Notes under the pieces: model-generated | What the model was told of the DNA's origin: nothing | Seen by the model: the letters and a program-made list of their open reading frames with translations, nothing else | Databases searched by the model: none | Part shown: piece after piece, positions 1-5,674 of the stretch | Numbering within the stretch: position 1 is the first letter of the stretch | Layout of the letters: each line of letters begins with the position of its first letter | Position numbers and translations under genes: made by a program | Assembly (NCBI GenBank): GCA_019120525.1 | Contig: DWUW01000098.1 | Span: forward strand, 1-5,674 | Source of the DNA: Candidatus Eisenbergiella stercorigallinarum | GTDB taxonomy: Bacteria > Bacillota > Clostridia > Lachnospirales > Lachnospiraceae | Direction: 5' to 3' | Length of the DNA stretch: 5,674 nucleotides

Positions 1-687
1 AGAAAGGCGGCCAATATCATTTCCGCGCAGATCCTTATGAAGCCGGACTGCGTGCTGGGGCTTGCCACCGGTTCCACCCCTATCGGAACCTATAAACAGC
101 TGGTGGAGCGTTATGAAAACGGGGATCTGGATTTTTCACAGGTGACCTCCGTGAATCTGGACGAATATAAGGGACTGACCAGAGACAATGACCAGAGTTA
201 TTACTATTTCATGAACGATAACCTGTTCTCCCATGTGAACATCTGTAAAGAAAAGACTCATCTGCCGGACGGCACCGAGCCGGACAGCGAAAAGGCATGC
301 GCGGACTACAACGCGGTGATCACTTCCGTGGGCGGCATCGACCTGCAGCTTCTGGGACTGGGACATAACGGACACATCGGCTTTAACGAGCCCGCGGACT
401 GTTTCCCTCTTACGACCCACTGCGTGGATCTGACGGAATCCACCATCCGGGCGAACCAGCGCTTCTTCGCGTCCTATGACGATGTGCCCAAGCAGGCCTA
501 TACCATGGGAATCGGGACCATCATGTCCGCCAAGAAGGTTCTGGTGGTGGTGAGCGGAAAGGATAAGGCCGGCATCGTGAAGGAGGCCTTCTTCGGACCG
601 GTAACGCCCCGCGTGCCCGCTTCCGTCCTGCAGCTTCACAGCGACGCCATCGTGATCGCGGATGAAGACGCGCTTTCCGAAATCTGA
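1..687 (+). CDS. nagB: Glucosamine-6-phosphate deaminase, 5'-truncated by the window edge
   Basis: This cytosolic enzyme converts glucosamine-6-phosphate to fructose-6-phosphate and ammonia, the last step of amino-sugar catabolism. The frame is open from base 1, and the residues before the first visible ATG (base 37) still match the family (RKAANIISAQ), so that ATG is internal. Roughly 14-18 N-terminal residues are missing. Counting from base 1, the visible motifs are the phosphate-binding loop GLATGSTP (20-27), NLDEY with the proton-shuttling Asp54, and GHNGHIGFNEP with catalytic His125 and Glu130. The position matching E. coli Asp141 is Asn123; I recall this as usual in Gram-positive NagB. 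The protein ends soon after the VLQLHSDAIVIADE segment. It therefore lacks the longer C-terminus that contributes to the GlcNAc-6-P allosteric site in E. coli, so it is probably a non-allosteric Bacillus-type enzyme (inference). It lies 22 bases upstream of nagA, presumably in one transcript. Confidence 0.96.
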   Translation, partial: RKAANIISAQILMKPDCVLGLATGSTPIGTYKQLVERYENGDLDFSQVTSVNLDEYKGLTRDNDQSYYYFMNDNLFSHVNICKEKTHLPDGTEPDSEKACADYNAVITSVGGIDLQLLGLGHNGHIGFNEPADCFPLTTHCVDLTESTIRANQRFFASYDDVPKQAYTMGIGTIMSAKKVLVVVSGKDKAGIVKEAFFGPVTPRVPASVLQLHSDAIVIADEDALSEI

Positions 688-709
688 AAAAGAAAGCGGG
701 GGATGCGCG

Positions 710-1849
710 ATGGTCATACAGAGTAAAAGAGTCTGGACTGCGGGCCAGTTCATTGCCGCACAGCTCGTGATAAAGGACAGCGTCATCCAGGACGTGCTTT
801 CCTGGGGAACGCTTCCTGCGGATGAGGATTACGGGAACAGACGGATCCTGCCGGGATTTATCGACGTACATACCCACGGCGCATACGGCTTCGACACCAA
901 CGACGCCGAACCGGAGGGGCTGAGAAACTGGATGAGGCGGATCCCTGAAGAGGGAGTGACCTCGATCCTGCCCACCACGGTGACGCAGATGCCGGAGGTG
1001 CTGACGGCCGCGCTGAAGAATGTCGCCTCCGTGGTGCGGGAAGGCTATGAGGGCGCGGAGATCCTCGGCGTGCATTTTGAAGGACCTTATCTGGATATGG
1101 ATTACAAGGGAGCCCAGCCGCCGGAAGCCATAGCGAAGCCTGACGTGGAGCAGTTTAAACGGTATCAGGAAGCCGCGGAAGGGCTGATCCGCTATATCAC
1201 CCTGGCTCCGGAGCATGACGAGGGCTTCGCCCTGACAAAATACTGCAGCCGGACGGGCGTGGTGGTCAGCATGGGACATTCCTCCGCCGCCTATGGGCAG
1301 GCGCTTCTGGGGATCGCCAACGGGGCGACCAGCATGACCCATGTATACAACGGAATGACGGCCTATCATCACAGAAAGCCCGGCCTGGTGGGCACGGCCT
1401 TCCGGGTGCGCGATATTTACGGCGAGGTGATCTGTGACGGCTGCCATTCGGATCCCGCCGCCCTGAACAATTATTTTCAGGCAAAGGGAAGGGACTATGC
1501 CATCATGATCACGGATTCCCTGTGCGCCAAGCACTGTCCTCCCGGCGGAGGCTACCAGCTGGGCGGCCATGAGGTGGAGATCGGAGAGGACGGCCTGGCC
1601 CGCCTTGTGGGGACGGATACGATCGCGGGAAGCACGCTGCATATGAACCGGGGGCTTCGGATCCTGGCGGAGGAAGCGATGGTGCCCTTTGACGCGGCGG
1701 TGAACGCATGCACGCTCAACCCGGCCAGATGCCTGGGAGTGGACGGCCGCAAGGGGAAGCTTGTGGCGGGATATGACGCGGATATCGTGGTGCTTGAGGA
1801 CGATTATGAGGTGCTTCAGACCTACTGCCGCGGAAAGGCCATGCTGTAA
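710..1849 (+). CDS. nagA: N-acetylglucosamine-6-phosphate deacetylase
   Basis: This amidohydrolase-superfamily enzyme removes the acetyl group from N-acetylglucosamine-6-phosphate, giving glucosamine-6-phosphate (the NagB substrate) and acetate. The product is 379 residues, close to the 382 of E. coli NagA. The ATG at 710 was chosen because a purine-rich GCGGGGGA lies 7 bases upstream and MVIQSKRVW begins the usual first beta-strand. The frame is open further left, but only across the nagB end. Motifs in order are PGFIDVHTHG (48-57, metal ligands His54 and His56), HFEGPY (122-127, Glu124), GHS (189-191, His190), THVYNGM (210-216, His211), DGCH (243-246, His246, matching a substrate-contacting His) and TDS (268-270, catalytic Asp269). 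The HxH pair differs from E. coli NagA, which has Gln and Asn there and binds one metal. This enzyme probably binds two metals, as in Bacillus (inference). A terminator directly follows the gene. Confidence 0.97.
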   Translation: MVIQSKRVWTAGQFIAAQLVIKDSVIQDVLSWGTLPADEDYGNRRILPGFIDVHTHGAYGFDTNDAEPEGLRNWMRRIPEEGVTSILPTTVTQMPEVLTAALKNVASVVREGYEGAEILGVHFEGPYLDMDYKGAQPPEAIAKPDVEQFKRYQEAAEGLIRYITLAPEHDEGFALTKYCSRTGVVVSMGHSSAAYGQALLGIANGATSMTHVYNGMTAYHHRKPGLVGTAFRVRDIYGEVICDGCHSDPAALNNYFQAKGRDYAIMITDSLCAKHCPPGGGYQLGGHEVEIGEDGLARLVGTDTIAGSTLHMNRGLRILAEEAMVPFDAAVNACTLNPARCLGVDGRKGKLVAGYDADIVVLEDDYEVLQTYCRGKAML

Positions 1850-1863
1850 ACAAAAAAGATACG

Positions 1864-1920
1864 GACCGGAGCTCCGGCGCGGAAGGACGCTTCCTGCCGG
1901 GGATCCGGTCTTTTTCCTTT
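1864..1920 (+). terminator. Rho-independent terminator of the nagB-nagA unit
   Basis: A long hairpin starts 15 bases after the nagA stop. The outer stem GACCGGA (1864-1870) pairs with TCCGGTC (1904-1910). A middle stem CCGGC (1874-1878) pairs with GCCGG (1896-1900), and an inner stem GGAAG (1881-1885) pairs with CTTCC (1890-1894) around a GACG loop. Small mismatches separate the three stems. TTTTTCCTTTT follows immediately (1911-1921), the expected U-tract. An A-rich run (1848-1858) lies on the other side, so weak function on the opposite strand is possible, but no minus-strand gene is seen that would need it. Confidence 0.9.
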
Positions 1921-1946
1921 TAAAAATCCGGATTTTGGTGTATAGT
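1918..1946 (+). promoter_or_regulatory. Candidate sigma-A promoter for the zinc-finger/polA/coaE unit
   Basis: TATAGT at 1941-1946 matches the TATAAT consensus at five of six positions and is preceded by TG. Upstream, TTTAAA at 1919-1924 (16-base spacer) matches four of six positions of TTGACA, so the -35 is weak and overlaps the terminator's T-tract. The position fits: after the nagA terminator and about 50 bases before the next start codon. Called from sequence match and context only. Confidence 0.45.
1923..1936. repeat. 14-bp perfect palindrome in the promoter spacer
   Basis: AAAATCCGGATTTT is its own reverse complement. It lies between the weak -35 and the -10 of the candidate promoter, where a repressor dimer could bind. 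The core ATCCGGAT recurs at 1992-1999 over the downstream start codon. An operator role is a guess; it could also arise by chance from the A/T-rich terminator tail. Confidence 0.35.
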
Positions 1947-1997
1947 AATAGAGAAAATGCCCGGACGGGCGAAAAGACAGGGAAAGGGGACATCCGG

Positions 1998-2318
1998 ATG
2001 GACTGTAAAACGGCGGAAAAGCTGATTCCGGATTTTATCCGGGGCAGGATGGAAACCAGAGAGGCGAAGCATTTTCTTGCCCATGTGGAGAAGTGCGCAT
2101 CCTGCAGAGAGGAGCTGAGCATTCAGTTCCTGGTTACGGTGGGGATGCAGCGGCTGGAGGACGGCGAAGCCTTTAACCTGAACAGGGAGCTTTACGCGCG
2201 GCTGGCCGTGGCAAAGAGACACGTGAGGATCCGGGAGAGGCTCCAGTGGGGGCTCTACTATTTTGAGGCGCTCGCGGTGCTTGCCGTGATCCTTGTAATG
2301 ACGACGGTGGTATTCTGA
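1998..2318 (+). CDS. Small membrane-anchored zinc-finger (zf-HC2/anti-sigma-like) protein
   Basis: The product is 106 residues. The ATG at 1998 is supported by AAAGGGGA (1983-1990) 7 bases upstream. The N-terminal part resembles the zinc-binding anti-sigma fold (zf-HC2): Cys3, then His29-x3-Cys33-x2-Cys36 in the segment HVEKCASC, which could supply four Zn ligands. A basic stretch (about 69-82, rich in Arg, Lys and His) precedes a single hydrophobic helix (about 86-105, YYFEALAVLAVILVMTTVVF) that ends the protein. This predicts a tail-anchored protein with its zinc domain in the cytoplasm and essentially nothing outside. Classical anti-sigma factors usually have a sigma gene beside them and a sensory domain; neither is present here. 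The gene ends 11 bases before the first possible polA start, implying co-transcription. The coding call is firm. The zinc-finger assignment is good, and the partner and function are unknown. Confidence 0.85.
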   Translation: MDCKTAEKLIPDFIRGRMETREAKHFLAHVEKCASCREELSIQFLVTVGMQRLEDGEAFNLNRELYARLAVAKRHVRIRERLQWGLYYFEALAVLAVILVMTTVVF

Positions 2319-2320
2319 TT

Positions 2321-2326
2321 GGAGGA
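2321..2326 (+). promoter_or_regulatory. Shine-Dalgarno site that decides the polA start
   Basis: GGAGGA lies 3 bases before a TTG (2330) and 12 bases before an in-frame ATG (2339). Neither spacing is ideal. Measured from GGAGG the gaps are 4 and 13 bases, which favours TTG slightly. The choice changes the protein by only three residues. Confidence 0.7.
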
Positions 2327-2329
2327 ACA

Positions 2330-5017
2330 TTGGAAAAAATGAGCGATAAGCTTGTACTGATCGATGGGCACAGCATCCTGAACCGGGCGTTCTACGGTGT
2401 GCCTGACCTGAGCAATGCCGAGGGGCTTCATACCAACGCGGTTTACGGCTTTCTGAACATCCTGTTCAAGATCCTGGAGGAGGAGGCTCCGGGCTATCTT
2501 GCCGTGGCCTTTGACGTGCACGCGCCCACCTTCCGGCATGAGCTGTACGCGGAATATAAGGGGACGAGAAAGCCCATGCCGGAGGAGCTGAGACAGCAGG
2601 TGCCCGTGATGAAGCAGGTGCTCGCCGCCATGGGGATCTGCACCGTGGAGCAGGCGGGGCTTGAGGCGGATGATATCCTGGGAACTCTGGCGAAACGTGC
2701 GGAAAAGGACGGCATGGAGGTGACGCTGGTTTCCGGCGACAGGGACCTTCTGCAGATCGCCGGGGAGCATATTAAGATCCGGATCCCGAAAACGAAGGGG
2801 GGAAGGACGCAGACCGAGGATTACTATCCGCAGGATGTGGTAAGGGAGTGGCAGGTGACGCCGGAGCAGTTCGTGGATCTCAAGGCGCTCATGGGAGATT
2901 CCTCCGACAATATCCCCGGCGTGCCGAAGGTAGGGCCTAAGACGGCGCAGGAGCTGATGGTGCGCTTCGGCTCCCTGGACAATATTTACGCGCACCTGGA
3001 CGAGGTGGCAAAAAAAAGCATCCGGGAATCCCTGGCTGCCAACAGAGAGCTTGCCGGGCTGAGCCGGACGCTGGCGCGGATCGATACCCAGGCGGAGCTT
3101 TCCCTATCCTGGGAGGACCTGAAGCTGGGAGAGCTGTTCACGCCGGCGGCTTATGAACTGTTTGTAAGGCTGGAGTTTAAAAACATGCTGGCAAGATTTC
3201 AGGAGCAGCCTGCCGCGGGCGGAGAAAACGCCGCGCCCGTCCGGAGGAGCGCTTTCAGAAAGGACGCGGAGGAACTGTTCGCCCGGGCAGGACAGGAGAA
3301 AAAGGCGGCCTTTCTGGTGCTGGAGGATGGAAACGATTCGGCGGGAACCGCCTCAAGCCGCTATGATGGAAGCGGGTTTGCGGCGCTCGCCTTCGCGGTG
3401 AGCGGGGAAGCGCCGCTGGTGCTCACCCGCTCGGAGGAGATCGACGCAGATTATGTGAGAAAGCGGCTTTCCGCCCTTCAGAGGGAGGGCGTGTGCCTGA
3501 GCACCTTCCAGATCAAGTTCCAGTACGGATATCTGGAAGAAAAGGGGACGGAGCAGCTGTTCGACGTGCTGATCGCGGCCTATCTGCTCAATCCGCTGAA
3601 AAACGATTACAGCGTAGCGGATATCGCCCATGAGCATCTGGGGCTTACGCGGAAGGAACGGAGCATGCTGTTCGGGAAAAGCAGCTGGCAGGAGATCCTT
3701 GCGGACAGGCCGCAGGAGCTTGCGGAGTATGCGGGAAGCGCGGTTTCCGCCATCCTGGCGGCCTGGCCCGTGCTTTCCGAAAAGCTGCAGCAGACCGGCA
3801 TGGACCGGCTGTTTTCCGGGATCGAGATGCCTCTGACAAGGGTGCTTCATGAGATGGAGATGGAAGGGATCCGGGTGCTGCCGCAGGCGCTGAAGGATTA
3901 CGGCGGCGCGCTGGTGGAACGGATCGGGGAGCTGGAAAAGAGCATTCATGAGAAGGCCGGGGAGGAATTCAACATCAATTCCCCCAAACAGCTGGGAGAG
4001 ATCCTGTTCGGGAAGATGAAGCTTCCCGGCGGAAAGAAGACCAAAACGGGCTATTCCACCGCGGCGGATGTGCTGGAAAAGCTGGCGGAGGAGCATCCCA
4101 TCGCTTCGGAAATCCTGGAATACAGAGGGCTTTCCAAGCTGAAATCTACCTATGCGGACGGCCTCCTTCCCTGCATCGGCCCGGACGGCAGGATCCATAC
4201 CACCCTGAACCAGACGATCACGGCCACGGGACGGATCAGCTCCACGGAGCCCAATCTGCAGAATATTCCCATGCGCATGGAGCTGGGCCGTCTGATCCGG
4301 AAGGCTTTTGTCCCGAAGGAAGGCTGGGTATTCACGGACGCGGACTATTCCCAGATCGAGCTGCGGGTGCTGGCGCATATGTCAGGGGACGCCCAGCTGA
4401 TCGAGGCCTACCGGATGGACGCGGACATTCACCGCATCACGGCCTCGAAGGTGTTCCATACCCCCTTTGAGGAAGTGACGGATCTGCAGAGGCGCAATGC
4501 CAAGGCGGTGAACTTCGGCATTGTTTACGGGATCAGCTCCTTCGGCCTGAGCCAGGATCTGAGCATTTCCCGGAAGGAGGCAGCGGAATACATTGAAGAA
4601 TATTTCAGGACCTATCCGGACGTGAAGGCTTTTCTGGACAGAGAGGTGGCCTTCGCGAAGGAAAACGGCTATTCCGTCACGCTGTTCGGACGGCGCAGGC
4701 CCATACCGGAGCTGAAGAGCAGCAATTTTATGCAGCGCTCCTTCGGCGAAAGAGTGGCCATGAACGCGCCGATCCAGGGGACGGCGGCGGATATCATCAA
4801 GCTCGCCATGATCCGCGTCTGGAGACGTCTGGATTCGGAAAAGCTGAAGTCCAGGCTGATCCTTCAGATCCATGACGAGCTTCTGGTGGAGACGGCGCCC
4901 GGAGAGGAAGAGAAGGTGGCGGCGATCCTGAGGGAGGAAATGAAGGCGGCCGCCAGCCTTTCGGTGACGCTGGAAACGGATCTGCATACGGGAAAGGACT
5001 GGTATGAAGCCAAATAA
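2330..5017 (+). CDS. polA: DNA polymerase I (5'-nuclease and polymerase, degenerate proofreading domain)
   Basis: Family A polymerase that fills gaps and removes RNA primers in replication and repair. It has 895 residues from TTG 2330, or 892 from ATG 2339. The 5'-nuclease domain (about 7-295) carries its acidic metal ligands: Asp12, Asp62, EADD 112-115, GDRD 136-139, and Asp190 and Asp193 in GDSSDNIPGVPKVGPKTA with its helix-hairpin-helix. The middle domain (about 310-485) keeps the 3'-5' exonuclease fold, seen in FDVLIAAYLLNP (411-422), but lacks the DxE, NxxxD and YxxxD catalytic sets. The polymerase domain (about 490-895) is complete. Motif A is DYSQIELR (Asp672, Glu677), motif B runs R721-K725-F729-Y733, and motif C is QIHDE (His848, Asp849, Glu850). 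Phe729 matches E. coli Phe762, the residue that excludes dideoxynucleotides. The end overlaps coaE by 14 bases. In Bacillus mutM follows polA; here it does not. Confidence 0.98.
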   Translation: MEKMSDKLVLIDGHSILNRAFYGVPDLSNAEGLHTNAVYGFLNILFKILEEEAPGYLAVAFDVHAPTFRHELYAEYKGTRKPMPEELRQQVPVMKQVLAAMGICTVEQAGLEADDILGTLAKRAEKDGMEVTLVSGDRDLLQIAGEHIKIRIPKTKGGRTQTEDYYPQDVVREWQVTPEQFVDLKALMGDSSDNIPGVPKVGPKTAQELMVRFGSLDNIYAHLDEVAKKSIRESLAANRELAGLSRTLARIDTQAELSLSWEDLKLGELFTPAAYELFVRLEFKNMLARFQEQPAAGGENAAPVRRSAFRKDAEELFARAGQEKKAAFLVLEDGNDSAGTASSRYDGSGFAALAFAVSGEAPLVLTRSEEIDADYVRKRLSALQREGVCLSTFQIKFQYGYLEEKGTEQLFDVLIAAYLLNPLKNDYSVADIAHEHLGLTRKERSMLFGKSSWQEILADRPQELAEYAGSAVSAILAAWPVLSEKLQQTGMDRLFSGIEMPLTRVLHEMEMEGIRVLPQALKDYGGALVERIGELEKSIHEKAGEEFNINSPKQLGEILFGKMKLPGGKKTKTGYSTAADVLEKLAEEHPIASEILEYRGLSKLKSTYADGLLPCIGPDGRIHTTLNQTITATGRISSTEPNLQNIPMRMELGRLIRKAFVPKEGWVFTDADYSQIELRVLAHMSGDAQLIEAYRMDADIHRITASKVFHTPFEEVTDLQRRNAKAVNFGIVYGISSFGLSQDLSISRKEAAEYIEEYFRTYPDVKAFLDREVAFAKENGYSVTLFGRRRPIPELKSSNFMQRSFGERVAMNAPIQGTAADIIKLAMIRVWRRLDSEKLKSRLILQIHDELLVETAPGEEEKVAAILREEMKAAASLSVTLETDLHTGKDWYEAK

Positions 5018-5657
5018 AATGAAACTGATCGGGATCACCGGCGGAGTGGGCGCGGGAAAGTCCCTGGTGCTGCAGCTCCTTCAGAAGCACTGCCGCTGCC
5101 GCGTCCTGCTGGCGGACGAGGTGGGAAATGAGGTGAAGCTTCCCGGCCAGCCCTGCTATGAACGGCTGGTGGAGCTTCTGGGAAAACAGGTGCTTTCCTC
5201 GGACGGAACCATCGACAGGAAAAAAATGGCGGAGCGGATCTTCGCGGATCCCGCCCTGCTGGATCAGGTCAACGGGATCATCCACCCGGAGGTGAGGCGC
5301 TATATTTTAAAGCAGGTGGAGGAGGAGCGGAGCAAAGGAGAGATCGACTACTTCTTCCTGGAGGCAGCGCTTCTCATCGAGTGCGGCTATGAAGCTGTGG
5401 TGGACGAGCTGTGGTACATCCACGCGGACCCTGCCGTCCGCATGCGCCGCCTGAAGGAAAGCCGGGGCTATCCGGAAGAGAAGATCCGCCGCATCTTTGA
5501 AAGCCAGCTTGGCGAGGAGGAATTCCGCGCCCATTGCAGCCTGGTCATTGAAAATAACGGAGATGTCCGGGAAACCGAACGGCAGCTCCTTGCGGCCCTT
5601 GGCCGGGAAACGGGTGAGGGCTTCTGCCGATACGTTTTCGTACGGTCTGCGCAGTAA
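5004..5657 (+). CDS. coaE: Dephospho-CoA kinase
   Basis: This cytosolic enzyme catalyses the last step of coenzyme A synthesis: ATP-dependent phosphorylation of the 3'-hydroxyl of dephospho-CoA. The product is 217 residues, slightly above the usual 200 or so. Visible features are the Walker A loop GGVGAGKS (13-20), ADEV with Asp38 (the usual catalytic or substrate-binding Asp after strand 2), GTIDRKKMAERIFADP (68-83), IIHPEVRR (92-99), AALLIE (121-126, normally PLLxE), a lid segment around Arg154, SQLGEEEFRA (167-176) and VIENNGD (181-187). The ATG at 5004 is preferred over the in-frame ATG at 5019 because AAAGGA (4993-4998) sits 5 bases before it but 20 before the other. The 14-base overlap with polA suggests coupled translation. 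The last 15 or so residues (GEGFCRYVFVRSAQ) match nothing I recognise, and a hairpin spans the stop. Confidence 0.95.
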   Translation: MKPNKMKLIGITGGVGAGKSLVLQLLQKHCRCRVLLADEVGNEVKLPGQPCYERLVELLGKQVLSSDGTIDRKKMAERIFADPALLDQVNGIIHPEVRRYILKQVEEERSKGEIDYFFLEAALLIECGYEAVVDELWYIHADPAVRMRRLKESRGYPEEKIRRIFESQLGEEEFRAHCSLVIENNGDVRETERQLLAALGRETGEGFCRYVFVRSAQ

Positions 5658-5668
5658 ATGCGCAGACC
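5644..5668 (+). terminator. Perfect 10-bp hairpin around the coaE stop, possible terminator cut by the window
   Basis: GGTCTGCGCA (5644-5653) is the exact reverse complement of TGCGCAGACC (5659-5668), with a five-base loop GTAAA that contains the TAA stop. The stem is GC-rich enough for an intrinsic terminator. The bases after it (TGGCTG) are not a T-tract, and the window ends at 5674, so the tail cannot be judged. Another structural or regulatory element is equally possible. Confidence 0.4.
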
Positions 5669-5674
5669 TGGCTG

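Noticed and set aside
662..709. Upstream start (ATG 662) for nagA
   Set aside because: It would add 16 residues encoded within the nagB end. NagA of normal length begins at 710 with a Shine-Dalgarno-like site.
1959..1970. Small GCCC/GGGC inverted repeat in the leader of the zinc-finger gene
   Set aside because: A 4-bp stem with a GGAC loop is expected by chance in GC-rich DNA, and no riboswitch-like structure surrounds it.
1761..1997. Upstream in-frame extension of the zinc-finger gene
   Set aside because: The frame overlaps the nagA end and crosses the terminator. The extra residues look non-coding, and a good SD precedes the ATG at 1998.
1850..1997. Possible riboswitch or small RNA in the only sizeable intergenic gap
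   Set aside because: The gap is 148 bases and is accounted for by the terminator, the promoter and a short leader. No further stem pairs or known aptamer core could be traced.
521..2122. 533-codon open frame on the minus strand opposite nagA and the intergenic region
   Set aside because: It runs antisense through nagB, nagA, the terminator and the zinc-finger gene. Its product is rich in Arg, His and Pro with no recognisable domain, typical of a GC-rich antisense shadow.
3353..4378. 341-codon minus-strand open frame opposite polA
   Set aside because: It is fully antisense to conserved polA codons, its composition is low-complexity His/Arg/Leu/Pro, and no family is recognisable.
5631..5642. 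TACG-TTTT-CGTA mini-hairpin near the coaE end
   Set aside because: A 4-bp stem within coding sequence is too short to support a function and is distinct from the strong hairpin that follows.

Overview
The window is an ordinary stretch of chromosome carrying five genes, all on the + strand, from a GC-rich anaerobic Firmicute. Lachnospiraceae (Clostridia) is the best guess. This rests on my recall of how NagB, NagA and PolA read in that family, on clear Shine-Dalgarno sites, and on a PolA with a decayed proofreading domain. The genus cannot be fixed from the sequence. No mobile element, CRISPR array, rRNA or tRNA gene is visible.

Region 1 (1-1849) is the end of an amino-sugar operon. It holds nagB, whose first dozen or so codons lie before the window, followed 22 bases later by nagA. 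NagA removes the acetyl group from N-acetylglucosamine-6-phosphate. NagB then converts the resulting glucosamine-6-phosphate to fructose-6-phosphate and ammonia, feeding glycolysis. A strong intrinsic terminator (about 1864-1920) closes this unit.

Region 2 (1921-1997) is a short promoter and leader segment. It has a plausible -10 box (1941-1946), a 14-base perfect palindrome just upstream of it, and a Shine-Dalgarno site.

Region 3 (1998-5657) is a second, tightly packed unit. It begins with a 106-residue membrane-anchored protein with a zinc-finger (zf-HC2/anti-sigma-like) motif. This is followed 11 bases later by polA (DNA polymerase I), which overlaps coaE (dephospho-CoA kinase) by 14 bases. 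PolA has an intact 5'-nuclease domain and an intact polymerase domain, but its 3'-5' exonuclease domain has lost most of its catalytic residues. A perfect 10-bp hairpin encloses the coaE stop codon at the right edge and may be the start of a terminator.

I found no convincing undescribed system. The most interesting item is the small zinc-finger membrane protein, which sits directly in front of polA with no sigma-factor gene beside it.
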